Shown piece after piece: positions 48,429 through 57,069 of a stretch of DNA of 64,000 nucleotides. The first letter of the stretch is position 1; every line of letters begins with the position of its first letter. The position numbers and the translations under genes are program-made. Origin of the DNA: JBFHIJ01 sp963678775 (lineage in GTDB: Bacteria; Bacteroidota; Ignavibacteria; Kapaibacteriales; UBA2268). The stretch lies in NCBI GenBank assembly GCA_963678775.2, contig CAXXGR010000007.1:744001-808000 (forward strand), given 5' to 3'. Below the pieces are notes generated by a model. It was not told where the DNA came from. It worked only from the letters and a program-made list of their open reading frames with translations, and did no database searches.

Positions 48429-48583
48429 TCTTAGCCCAATTATTGTTATGTAAATATCAACTTTGCTATCATTGTTCTAATCGTATCCAAAGCAAATTTA
48501 TTTTATAATTGTGAATTATACTTGAACATAATTATTGTTTTTACTATGCCTAATAACAAATTTATGCTTTCGTTTATTTTTTG

Positions 48584-48591
48584 TAGATTTG
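48584..48591 (+). promoter_or_regulatory. candidate -7 box (TAGATTTG) for glnS
   Basis: TAGATTTG matches the Bacteroidota TAnnTTTG -7 element and lies 45 nt before the start codon. A clear -33 TTTG is missing at the expected distance, so this is tentative. The same octamer lies upstream of the RelA/SpoT gene. Confidence 0.4.
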
Positions 48592-48636
48592 TAGTAATAT
48601 TGAAAATGGATATCTATTACTTAAAAGGAACCTATA

Positions 48637-50328
48637 ATGGCTAATGAAATGAATACAGCTGAAAATAAGCCTGTTTCTAATTTTATTCGGACTATCATTG
48701 ATAAAGATCTTGAATCTAATAAATATGATGGAAGAGTTCATACTCGTTTCCCTCCCGAACCAAACGGATATCTGCACATTGGTCATGCTAAGTCAATCTG
48801 CTTAAACTTCGGTGTATCAATAGATTACAATGGTTTATGTAATCTAAGATTTGACGATACTAACCCGGTTAAGGAAGATGTAGAATATGTTGATTCAATC
48901 CAGGAAGACGTTAAATGGTTAGGATTTGACTGGGACAATAGGATGTTTTACGCATCTGACTATTTTGATCAGTTATTTGAGCATGCTATTTCTCTTATAA
49001 AAAAAGGCAAAGCTTACGTTGATGATCTTACTGCTGAAGAAATACGTCAATATCGTGGAAATTTGAAAGAACCCGGTCAGGAATCTCCTTTTAGGAATCG
49101 CTCAATAGAAGAAAACTTGCAACTTTTTATGGAAATGAAGGAAGGTAAGTACGAAGATGGAAGCAAAGTGTTAAGAGCTAAGATTGACATGGCTTCTCCT
49201 AACTTAAATATGCGCGATCCTGTGGTTTATCGTATAAAAAATGCAAATCATCATAGAACCGGTGATAAATGGTGTATTTATCCAATGTATGACTTTACTC
49301 ATTGCATTTCAGATTCTATTGAGCATATTACACACTCACTTTGTACTTTAGAATTTGAAGATCATAGACCATTGTATGATTGGTTCCTTATTGAATTGGA
49401 TCTATACAGGCCACAACAAATAGAATTCGCAAGACTTAATCTTTCTTATACTGTACTAAGTAAACGTAAACTTCTACAACTAGTGCAAGAAAAACATGTT
49501 TCAGGTTGGGATGATCCTCGCATGCCTACAATTAGCGGAATTAGAAGAAGAGGTTATACATCTGAATCACTGAGAACATTTACTGATAAAATCGGTGTAG
49601 CAAAAGCAGATGGTATCGTTGAGTTAGCTTTATTGGAAAGTTGCATAAGAGAAGATTTAAATAAGCGTGCCAACAGAATTATGGGCGTTTTAAATCCATT
49701 AAAAGTTACTATCACCAATTACCCTGAAGGCGAAACTGACTGGTTGGACGCAATAAATAATCCGGAAGATGAATCCGCCGGCACAAGAAAAGTTCCATTT
49801 ACGAAAGAACTTTACATTGAAAAAGAAGACTTTATGGAAAATCCTCCTAAGAAGTTCTTCCGTTTAGCTCCTGGTAGAGAAGTTCGCCTTAGATATGGAT
49901 TCTTTGTTACTTGTGATGATGTTATAAAAGATGATAACGGTGAAGTTATTGAGCTGAAATGTTCTTATGACCCTGCTTCTCGTGGTGGCAATTCGCCGGA
50001 TGGCAGAAAAGTCAAAGCTACTTTACACTGGGTGTCAGCTCAGCATGCTATAAAGTGTGAAGTCAGACAATACGAAAATCTTTTCAGTATAGAAAATCCA
50101 AACAAAGTAGAAGAAGGTAAGACGTTTTTGGATAATTTAAATCCTGATTCTCTGAATGTCGTTGATGGATATTTGGAGCCTGCTGTGAAAGAAGGAAAAG
50201 TCGGAGATAAATATCAATTTGAAAGAATTGGTTATTTTGCCATCGATAGAGATTCTACTGAAGATAATATAGTTTTCAATAGAACTGTAACTTTAAAAGA
50301 CACTTGGAAAAAAATTCAAAACAGATAA
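48637..50328 (+). CDS. glnS: glutaminyl-tRNA synthetase
   Basis: 563 residues. The class I signature is FPPEPNGYLHIGHAKS (HIGH at 47-50), and the KMSKS equivalent is VLSKRKLLQLV. The residues PVVYRIKNANHHRTGDKWCIYPMYDFTH and the anticodon-binding C-terminal barrel follow. It charges tRNA-Gln directly. This GlnRS route is thought to have spread by transfer and replaces or adds to the Glu-tRNA amidotransferase route. An AAGGA site precedes the ATG and an intrinsic terminator follows. Confidence 0.97.
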   Translation: MANEMNTAENKPVSNFIRTIIDKDLESNKYDGRVHTRFPPEPNGYLHIGHAKSICLNFGVSIDYNGLCNLRFDDTNPVKEDVEYVDSIQEDVKWLGFDWDNRMFYASDYFDQLFEHAISLIKKGKAYVDDLTAEEIRQYRGNLKEPGQESPFRNRSIEENLQLFMEMKEGKYEDGSKVLRAKIDMASPNLNMRDPVVYRIKNANHHRTGDKWCIYPMYDFTHCISDSIEHITHSLCTLEFEDHRPLYDWFLIELDLYRPQQIEFARLNLSYTVLSKRKLLQLVQEKHVSGWDDPRMPTISGIRRRGYTSESLRTFTDKIGVAKADGIVELALLESCIREDLNKRANRIMGVLNPLKVTITNYPEGETDWLDAINNPEDESAGTRKVPFTKELYIEKEDFMENPPKKFFRLAPGREVRLRYGFFVTCDDVIKDDNGEVIELKCSYDPASRGGNSPDGRKVKATLHWVSAQHAIKCEVRQYENLFSIENPNKVEEGKTFLDNLNPDSLNVVDGYLEPAVKEGKVGDKYQFERIGYFAIDRDSTEDNIVFNRTVTLKDTWKKIQNR

Positions 50329-50353
50329 CAGTTTTGAGTCTAATATGATTTTA

Positions 50354-50387
50354 AAAACCGATAGATATTTTACTATCGGTTTTTTTT
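50354..50387 (+). terminator. intrinsic terminator after glnS
   Basis: AAAACCGATAG (50354-50364) pairs exactly with CTATCGGTTTT (50373-50383) and runs directly into further T residues on the plus strand. Confidence 0.95.
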
Positions 50388-50420
50388 AATATCAGTTAGT
50401 ATAACTATCAATATATAATA

Positions 50421-50449
50421 AAAAAGAGACCCAGATTATGAGCCTCTTT
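50421..50449 (-). terminator. intrinsic terminator after the tRNA gene
   Basis: On the minus strand AAAAGAGGCTC pairs with GGGTCTCTTTT (two wobble pairs), with loop ATAATCT, and is followed by T residues. It lies directly 3' of the tRNA. Confidence 0.8.
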
Positions 50450-50451
50450 TG

Positions 50452-50538
50452 CAGAAAGGAGGGGATTCGAACCCCTGATACCGTTGCCGGTATACTCGCT
50501 TTCCAGGCGAGCCAGTTCAACCACTCCTGCACCTTTCT
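50452..50538 (-). tRNA. tRNA-Ser (anticodon GGA)
   Basis: The minus-strand transcript of 87 nt folds as a class II tRNA. The acceptor stem is AGAAAGG/CCTTTCT. The anticodon arm CTCGC/GCGAG has loop CTGGAAA, giving anticodon GGA for UCC/UCU. A long variable arm (ACCG/CGGT core) and the T arm AGGGG-TTCGAAT-CCCCT are clear. The discriminator base is G, as expected for Ser. No CCA is encoded (GCA follows). Confidence 0.95.
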
Positions 50539-50645
50539 ATAGCCACAAATATAGAATATTTATTGAAAATAAACAAGTCCATTATTTAGAAAATTGGCAT
50601 AATATTTAAGTACCTTTTAAAAAAACACAATAGAATAAATGAGTT

Positions 50646-51686
50646 ATGGATAGACGTAATTTCTTATTATCATTAGGTAGTACTGCATTTTTAGCAACTA
50701 CAGGTACTAGTAAACTTAGGTGTAATGCGGTTGGAATAAATTCTTCTTCAAAACTTTTCAAGCCTGAAGGTTTGAAAAAAGGCGACAAAATTGCCATCAT
50801 ATCCCCTGCTAGTCCTACAAGTATGTGGGCTGTACATAGATGCACTAACTTCTTCAGACAACAAGGCATACAGGTTGAACATAGCTTTTCTGTCAGATGG
50901 CAAAAAAATAGGCACAACTATTTTTCTGCTACTGATGAGGATAGAGCAAAAGAATTTATGGATTATATCCAACGTGATGATATTAAAGCCATAATTGCGG
51001 CAAGGGGTGGCTATGGCTCTATGCGTATCTTGAATATGTTAGATTATAATACCATAAAAGAGAATCCTAAGATTATTATTGGATTTAGTGATATTACTGC
51101 CATTTTGAATGCCATAACGCATCAAACAGGTATGATTACTTACCATGGTCCCGTTGCTTCATCTGATTTTTCAGGAATTGAAACCACTGCTTTAAAACGT
51201 TGTATTTTTCAAGATGCCTCAGCTTCTACGTTTTCTATTAAACATAATAAGATGTGGACTTTAGTTCCCGGCAAAGTTGAAGGAGAAATCGTAGGAGGTA
51301 ATCTATCAATTGTTTCCGGACTATTAGGTACTCCTTATGATATAGATTTTACAGGGAAAATAGTAGCATTAGAGGAAACAAGAGAAGCTCAATACAAAAT
51401 AGATAAAATGCTTACCCAACTTGTATTATCAGGCAAACTGCACAAAGCAGCCGGAATTATATTCGGTCAATTCAAAAATTTAAATACCAGACGACCATTT
51501 AATCCCAATCGCTCTTTAACTGTCAAGGAAATTATGGAACAATTAATAAAGCCAATTGGAATTCCAACCATGTATGGAGTACCCTTTGGTCACATTAGTG
51601 ATCAATATACACTGCCGATTGGAGGCAAAGCTACATTAGATGCAACAAATAAGAGTTTATATTTAAATGACAGTTACGTAGTGTAA
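50646..51686 (+). CDS. LD-carboxypeptidase (S66 family) with Tat-type signal
   Basis: 346 residues. Peptidase S66 cleaves the L-D bond of the murein tetrapeptide. The catalytic Ser148 is in GFSDIT, Glu243/Glu244 in ALEE, and His316 in GHISDQYTLPIGG. ARGGYGS (119-125) is also conserved. The N-terminus MDRRNFLLSLGSTAF has a twin-arginine motif followed by a hydrophobic stretch. Export by Tat and a periplasmic location are likely, whereas many family members are cytoplasmic. It converges with the next gene, 5 nt between stops. Confidence 0.92.
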   Translation: MDRRNFLLSLGSTAFLATTGTSKLRCNAVGINSSSKLFKPEGLKKGDKIAIISPASPTSMWAVHRCTNFFRQQGIQVEHSFSVRWQKNRHNYFSATDEDRAKEFMDYIQRDDIKAIIAARGGYGSMRILNMLDYNTIKENPKIIIGFSDITAILNAITHQTGMITYHGPVASSDFSGIETTALKRCIFQDASASTFSIKHNKMWTLVPGKVEGEIVGGNLSIVSGLLGTPYDIDFTGKIVALEETREAQYKIDKMLTQLVLSGKLHKAAGIIFGQFKNLNTRRPFNPNRSLTVKEIMEQLIKPIGIPTMYGVPFGHISDQYTLPIGGKATLDATNKSLYLNDSYVV

Positions 51687-51691
51687 AGATA

Positions 51692-52999
51692 TTACGCTGC
51701 ACTCTCTACGCGTTCTATTCCTTTATTCACATTTACTTTTAGCAGCATCACAATGCCTATCACAAAAAAGATGACTAAGGAAAGTATAGCTATACGATAG
51801 GAACCCGAAAACTGAAGAGAAAGACCAAATAAAAGAGGTCCTAACCAGCTTGTACCTCTTTCGGATACTTCATATAAACTAAAATATTCTGCTTCTTTGT
51901 CTTTAGGAATTAGGTTAGAATATAAGGATCTACTGAGTGCTTGCGTCCCTCCCATTACCATGCCGACAACTACTCCTAGTATATAGAAACCAGTTGCATC
52001 GTATAAACCTATGTAAGCATAAGATACAGCTATGAGCCAAATAACAAGTGTGATAATTAAAGTTGTTTTGGTTGTAGTTTTTGAAGCTATATAATTAAAC
52101 AATAGTGCTCCGCCAAAAGCCACAAATTGGACAATCAATATTACCTGTGTAAGCACAGAAATATCTAAGCCTAGCTCCTCTTGACCAAACTGAGATGAAA
52201 GTGCAATCACAGCCTGAACTCCATCATTATAGAGAAGATAAGCAATTAAAAATGTCAATGTAATTGGATACTTTTTAGCATCTCTAATAGTATGATTTAA
52301 TTCGGCGAATCCAACATTCCATATAGTTTTATTTTGAGGTACATTTTTAGGCTTTTTATGTATTTTGAGCCAAAGCAATGGAAATAAAGTAAATATTCCC
52401 CACCATAGACCAGCAGAGCATAAATTAATACGAATCGCCATCCCGGTAGAGATTCCCAAAGACTCAGCTTCAGAAAAAAGCATTAGATTAAGCAGCAATA
52501 GTATACCACCACCAAGGTAACCGGTAGCCCAGCCAATTGAAGAAACTGAATCTCTATCCTTTTTTTCTGCAATATCATTTAAAAATGCATTGTACATAAC
52601 CATAGCAATCCCAAAAGATAGATTCGCTATTATAAACAGTGCTCCTCCAAGCAGGTATCTATCTCCTTCCAAAAAGAACATTCCCATAGTGGAAAATGCC
52701 CCTAAATAGGATGCTACTGCAAGTATAAACTTCTTTTTATGTGTATAGTCAGCAATTGCTCCCATCAAGGGCAAAAAGAGTACCTGAAGTAATACAGAGA
52801 GTGAAACAACATACGGGAAGTACGAACCCGGGAATATATCTATTCCTAATATGTTTAATACGCCGGTTTCATTAGCTGCAGTTTGCGCTATTGAAGTAAG
52901 ATATGGGCCAATAAAAACAGTAACGACAGTGGCAGAAAACGCTGAAATTGCCCAGTCATACATATACCAGCCGACACGCTCTTTTTTATTATTAAGCAC
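51692..52999 (-). CDS. UMF1/Atg22-like major facilitator transporter
   Basis: 435 residues with about 12 membrane helices. The start RVGWYMYDWAISAFSATVV and the LPLMGAIADYTHKKK loop (near 76-90) are typical of the UMF1 family, related to yeast Atg22. GGTQALSRSLYSNLIPKDKEAEYFSLYE is another hallmark. The bacterial substrates are mostly unknown. It is separated from the downstream-oriented abl operon by a terminator, so it is not clearly part of it. Confidence 0.9.
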   Translation of the reverse strand: MLNNKKERVGWYMYDWAISAFSATVVTVFIGPYLTSIAQTAANETGVLNILGIDIFPGSYFPYVVSLSVLLQVLFLPLMGAIADYTHKKKFILAVASYLGAFSTMGMFFLEGDRYLLGGALFIIANLSFGIAMVMYNAFLNDIAEKKDRDSVSSIGWATGYLGGGILLLLNLMLFSEAESLGISTGMAIRINLCSAGLWWGIFTLFPLLWLKIHKKPKNVPQNKTIWNVGFAELNHTIRDAKKYPITLTFLIAYLLYNDGVQAVIALSSQFGQEELGLDISVLTQVILIVQFVAFGGALLFNYIASKTTTKTTLIITLVIWLIAVSYAYIGLYDATGFYILGVVVGMVMGGTQALSRSLYSNLIPKDKEAEYFSLYEVSERGTSWLGPLLFGLSLQFSGSYRIAILSLVIFFVIGIVMLLKVNVNKGIERVESAA

Positions 53000-53037
53000 T
53001 ATATTTCTCCATGATAAATAGCATGAAACAAAAATAA

Positions 53038-53069
53038 AAAAAAGCAGCTATAATATAGACTGCTTTTTT
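53038..53069 (-). terminator. intrinsic terminator after ablB
   Basis: AAAAAAGCAG (53038-53047) pairs with CTGCTTTTTT (53060-53069). On the minus strand an eight-T tail follows. It ends the kamA-symporter-ablB unit before the UMF1 transporter gene. Confidence 0.9.
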
Positions 53070-53093
53070 GTATTAACTAAATATTTATAATAT

Positions 53094-53936
53094 TTATATC
53101 GGTTTATACCAAACATTCATTGGTTCTATTTTGCCAAATATATTCGTATTATTGATTAGAGTACCTGCAAATAAATAATTGTCTTTAGCAAAAGTAATGT
53201 TCATCGCTGGTGAAAGGCTTCTTGCAATGGTATAAAGAGTTTTATATCCTTTTTCAATCATTGATTTTTCCATTTTTTTCAGCAAATGCAGTGCATAACC
53301 TTTACCCAAATAGTCAGGGTTGGTAGCAAAATCAGTCATCTCGACTACAGATTCAGATACATACTGCTCAGAGGAGGCAGCAGAAATCAATTTTCCATTC
53401 CAAAATATACCCCAATATTCAATATTATCATCCATCATTTCTTTCAAAAATTTAGGATCATGTATAGGGAAAGGATAAGTTTCAAATACAATTTTATATA
53501 GCTCGGCAAGTTCCTCTGCATCATTGTGATTAAGCACCCTCATGGTATATTCTTTACCCAAATCACTTAGATTAAGTTTTCCTGCTTTACTTTTCGCAAT
53601 TCCGATATTATTTGCAACTTCTTGTGCCACTTCAGGCAACATTTTTTTTCTGTTAGAATCTATATATTTTGAAAGGAAAAGGACATCTTCTTTTCCATTA
53701 TAAAATAATGGAATTTTTGCCTCAGTCAAATAAACTGATTGATCTAAATCAGAATAAATGGAAGCAGGAATTTTCGCAAATATTTTAGAATAGTTATTAT
53801 TTGCAGCAGTCTCTTCGGTGTAACGAAAAACTTCTTTCACATCCTGTTTTTCTAAGTGCATGATATATACTCTATCGTTATATTTACCATGCTGAATTAA
53901 AGAATTACCAATTTTTTCAATTTTGTCGTATTGCAT
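53094..53936 (-). CDS. ablB: beta-lysine N-acetyltransferase
   Basis: 280 residues. Its N-terminal part (IGNSLIQHGKYNDRVYIM, YSKIFAKIPAS, EAKIPLFYNG) and the GNAT domain (VFETYPFPIHDP, MTDFATNPDYLGKGYALHLLKKME, YTIARSLSPAMNITFAKDNYLFAGTLINNT) follow the AblB pattern closely. The enzyme acetylates beta-lysine with acetyl-CoA to give N-epsilon-acetyl-beta-lysine, a compatible solute. The start overlaps the end of the symporter gene by 20 nt. kamA lies upstream in the same unit, which strongly supports the role. Confidence 0.93.
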   Translation of the reverse strand: MQYDKIEKIGNSLIQHGKYNDRVYIMHLEKQDVKEVFRYTEETAANNNYSKIFAKIPASIYSDLDQSVYLTEAKIPLFYNGKEDVLFLSKYIDSNRKKMLPEVAQEVANNIGIAKSKAGKLNLSDLGKEYTMRVLNHNDAEELAELYKIVFETYPFPIHDPKFLKEMMDDNIEYWGIFWNGKLISAASSEQYVSESVVEMTDFATNPDYLGKGYALHLLKKMEKSMIEKGYKTLYTIARSLSPAMNITFAKDNYLFAGTLINNTNIFGKIEPMNVWYKPI

Positions 53937-55344
53937 TTTTTTTAGTCACAGTTGATATTACAAAATAAATTAAAGCAGAGAGAACGATCCCAAATGCAGA
54001 AGGATGTAAATCATAAGGTGTCTTCCATTCCATAAAGATAATTAATAATGAAATAGTACCTCCGGAAATCATTGCCCACAATGCTGCAGTAGAATTTGGT
54101 TTCTTAACGATAAAAGCTATCAATGTTGGCACCAGTAAACCTGCAACCATAAAAGAATATGAATGATAAATTATCTCTAAAACGCTTTCAAAAGAAATGG
54201 CAACTATCAATGTAATAACCCCAATGCCCAGAGTTGTATATTGTGATAATTTTATCAATGATCTGGTACTTTGCTTTCCCTTGTAGAAGTATCTACCAAT
54301 AATATCTAATGAGAAATTACCGGAGGAAGCAATAAGGCAACTATCTGCTGTTGACATTATTGCAGAAAAATAAGCTGAAATGATAATACCTTTTATACCA
54401 ATTGGTAACACTTCTTTTAGAAGCATTGGAACTCCCATTTCAGGGTCTATATCAGGGAAATATATTCTTGATATCATGCCAAGACTTACTCCGGCAAATG
54501 CCATTACCGGATATTCAAATAATCCTGCAATATACCATGCCTTTTTGGCCTTTTTTTCATTTTGAGAAGAAAATATCCTCTGATATAAAGTCATTGCTAT
54601 AAACCAAATTGGTAAAATAGTAATTGACCAATTTATAAGATCGGTTGCTGTTACATTTGTAAGTGAAAAGAATTCAGAAGGTAACTGAATTTGTATATTA
54701 GAGATGCCTCCTGCTTGATATATTGCAAAAGGTAATGCAAATACAACCAGACCTGATATTAGTATTATCCATTGAATAGTATCTGTATAAATTACCGCTT
54801 TTATGCCACCTAACACAGTATATAAAATGATTACCGTGGCGATTACTATCACAGAAAATAAATATGGATCTACGCTTATTGGTAAATCGCTAAAAAGAGT
54901 TGCAGCCGAAAGTTTAGCTCCTGCTAATATTTGACCACCTGTAAACCCCATGTAGCCAATACCTGTAATAATAGAAGCTAAAAGAGCTACCTTCTCATTG
55001 TATTTAAATCTTAAAAAATCAGGGAATGTCAAAAAGTTATGTACTTTATCTAACTTTTTAAGATAAGGAATAATTGTTACAGCTGAAATCCATGCTCCGA
55101 CTAAACCAGTGAATAGTAACCATGAGCCGGATAGACCCATCATATAACCTAAGCCCCCCAAGCCGATAGAGAAACCACCACCTACATCAGTAGCAGCGAC
55201 AGAAAGGCCCACATGCCATGGACCAATCTTTCTGTCACCCACATAGTAATCTTCTTTGGAGTTGTTTTTTTTATAGAAATATAAACCTACAAGAAATACT
55301 CCAATCATATATATAGCGAATATTGAAAAGTCAATATAAGACAT
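53917..55344 (-). CDS. sodium:solute symporter (SSS family)
   Basis: 475 residues with about 13 membrane helices. It shows the SSS/SLC5 plan: GDRKIGPWHVGLSVAATDVGGGFSIGLGG near 37-65, the DTIQW segment near 188-192 and SAIMSTADSCLIASSGNF near 327-344. Members import a solute with Na+. Because it sits between kamA and ablB, it may import lysine or a compatible solute, or move the acetyl-beta-lysine product. The sequence itself does not show the substrate. It is tightly packed: 8 nt after kamA and overlapping ablB. Confidence 0.9.
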   Translation of the reverse strand: MSYIDFSIFAIYMIGVFLVGLYFYKKNNSKEDYYVGDRKIGPWHVGLSVAATDVGGGFSIGLGGLGYMMGLSGSWLLFTGLVGAWISAVTIIPYLKKLDKVHNFLTFPDFLRFKYNEKVALLASIITGIGYMGFTGGQILAGAKLSAATLFSDLPISVDPYLFSVIVIATVIILYTVLGGIKAVIYTDTIQWIILISGLVVFALPFAIYQAGGISNIQIQLPSEFFSLTNVTATDLINWSITILPIWFIAMTLYQRIFSSQNEKKAKKAWYIAGLFEYPVMAFAGVSLGMISRIYFPDIDPEMGVPMLLKEVLPIGIKGIIISAYFSAIMSTADSCLIASSGNFSLDIIGRYFYKGKQSTRSLIKLSQYTTLGIGVITLIVAISFESVLEIIYHSYSFMVAGLLVPTLIAFIVKKPNSTAALWAMISGGTISLLIIFMEWKTPYDLHPSAFGIVLSALIYFVISTVTKKNAIRQN

Positions 55345-55352
55345 AATCTCCC

Positions 55353-56690
55353 TTAACTATTTCTTCTTTCATACCTATCATTATTTTCGGGTACTAGTGA
55401 AATTCTGTCTTCAGCATCTGATAATAACTGAGCGATACCAACTTGTGCATATTCATCAGCTCCACTTATTTTTAGTTGCAAGTCACAATTATCACAGTTT
55501 CTATCACAGAATATTGGTTCGTAGGAGTCGGGTTCTTTATAAGTAGTAATTACACCTTCGTAATTTCTAAGAACAACTTTATTTGTTGACCATGAAATAA
55601 GATAATTTGGCATAACCGGAATTTTGCCACCACCACCAGGAGCATCTATCACATAAGTAGGAACAGCAAATCCTGAAGTATGACCAATTAGAGATTCTAT
55701 TATTTCAATGCCTTTTCCTACTGGAGTCCTAAAGTGGGATAAGCCTTCCGACAGATCACATTGGTAAAGGTAATATGGCCTTACTCTGTTCTGTACTAAT
55801 TGATGTACCAATGCTTTCATAATTCTTGGACAGTCATTGACTCCTGCCAACAATACTGACTGATTTCCTAATGGTATACCGGCATTTGCCAGTTTAGCCA
55901 AAGCTTCTCTTGAAGAAGAAGTAATTTCTCTTGGATGATTAAAATGTGTATTTATCCATACAGGATGGTATTTTTTTAACATTTCTACAAGTTCATCTGT
56001 AATTCGATACGGTAGTACGACAGGCATTCTTGTACCAATTCTGATAACTTCTACGTGATCAATTGCTGATAGTTCTTGCAAAATCCACTCTAAGTAGTCA
56101 TCATTTAACATTAGTGGATCTCCTCCGGACAAAAGCACATCCCTAACTTGAGGAGTATTTCTAATATATTCAATTCCTTTTAAAATAACTTCTTTATTCG
56201 GAATTGAATCAACCTCACCAACTTTTCTTTTTCTGGTACAATGTCTGCAATACATAGAGCAAATATTACTTATATGAAATAATACTCTATCTGGATATCT
56301 ATGAGTAATGGATTCAACAGGAGAATCTTTATCTTCTGCTAATGGGTCTGCCATATCTTGATTTTGAATAATTAGCTCATGAGACTGAGGTACTGATTGC
56401 ATAAAAACTGGATCATTTTTATAATCACTTGCATCTATTAAAGATAAATAGTAAGGTGTAGTAGAAAGTGGAAATTTTTCTAGAGTTTCTTCTAGTTTTT
56501 GTCTTTCATCTTTTTCAATTTTAATTCCAAGTAATTCTTCAACGGTATCTAAACTTTTAATTGAATGCTTTAATTGCCACTTCCAATCTTTCCATTTGGA
56601 TATTTTGGTATTATCTTCAATCTTATGCGCTAATTCTTGTTGCTTATTATTAAAAATAATTTGTGAAGAGTTTTTATTTTCAGTAGACAT
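55353..56690 (-). CDS. kamA: lysine 2,3-aminomutase
   Basis: 445 residues, also called AblA. A radical-SAM enzyme with the CxxxCxxC cluster at Cys144, Cys148 and Cys151 (CSMYCRHC). It also has LLSGGDPLML, RPYYLYQCDL, and DAPGGGGKIPVMPNY with the PLP lysine. The C-terminal CDRNCDNC Cys set is part of the structure. It converts L-lysine to beta-lysine. With ablB in the same unit the product goes to acetyl-beta-lysine, not lysine fermentation, since no kamDE is present. Confidence 0.95.
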   Translation of the reverse strand: MSTENKNSSQIIFNNKQQELAHKIEDNTKISKWKDWKWQLKHSIKSLDTVEELLGIKIEKDERQKLEETLEKFPLSTTPYYLSLIDASDYKNDPVFMQSVPQSHELIIQNQDMADPLAEDKDSPVESITHRYPDRVLFHISNICSMYCRHCTRKRKVGEVDSIPNKEVILKGIEYIRNTPQVRDVLLSGGDPLMLNDDYLEWILQELSAIDHVEVIRIGTRMPVVLPYRITDELVEMLKKYHPVWINTHFNHPREITSSSREALAKLANAGIPLGNQSVLLAGVNDCPRIMKALVHQLVQNRVRPYYLYQCDLSEGLSHFRTPVGKGIEIIESLIGHTSGFAVPTYVIDAPGGGGKIPVMPNYLISWSTNKVVLRNYEGVITTYKEPDSYEPIFCDRNCDNCDLQLKISGADEYAQVGIAQLLSDAEDRISLVPENNDRYERRNS

Positions 56691-57018
56691 AATTATGTTT
56701 TAGTATATGGAACAAATTCTTATAGTATCATATAGAATTACTTTTTGCATTAATGCAGAGGTAAACGAGGAAGCAATTCCGGAATTAGAATAGTAAAATA
56801 TACTATTTTTATTGCATATTTCCAAATATAGAAGCTGAAGAATCAGTTTTAAAGGGGATTAAGATACAGTAAAATTTACTTTCTATAAATAGATTGAATA
56901 TTTTGAGATTTACTTTACACTCGTGATTTACTAATAGTTTTACATACAAAATGAATGTAAAATTATTGTGTGTTTTAGCATAGATAAATATTTTTTGTCT
57001 TTAGTGATTATTTATCTA
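56691..57018. promoter_or_regulatory. AT-rich region with palindromes upstream of kamA
   Basis: This gap of more than 300 nt lies between kamA and the aldehyde dehydrogenase terminator, with both genes on the minus strand. It holds three inverted repeats: TGCATTAATGCA (56746-56757), AATTCCGGAATT (56775-56786) and AATAGTA-aaata-TACTATT (56789-56807). They lie 56 to 117 nt upstream of the kamA start, where a regulator could bind. The rest, about 56808-57018, shows no gene, tRNA or riboswitch that I can recognise. Confidence 0.4.
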
Positions 57019-57052
57019 AAAAGCTCATCTAAAACAGACAAGATGAGCTTTT
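57019..57052 (-). terminator. intrinsic terminator after the aldehyde dehydrogenase
   Basis: AAAGCTCATCT (57020-57030) pairs with AGATGAGCTTT (57041-57051), and the minus-strand transcript continues into T residues. Confidence 0.9.
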
Positions 57053-57069
57053 ATATTATGACATTGCAT

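Noticed and set aside
50606..50917. Minus-strand frame over the LD-carboxypeptidase start
   Set aside because: It mirrors the well-supported plus-strand gene with an active site, and shows no coding signature of its own.
56691..57018. Possible lysine riboswitch before kamA
   Set aside because: The conserved lysine riboswitch core is not present, and the palindromes do not fit its fold.
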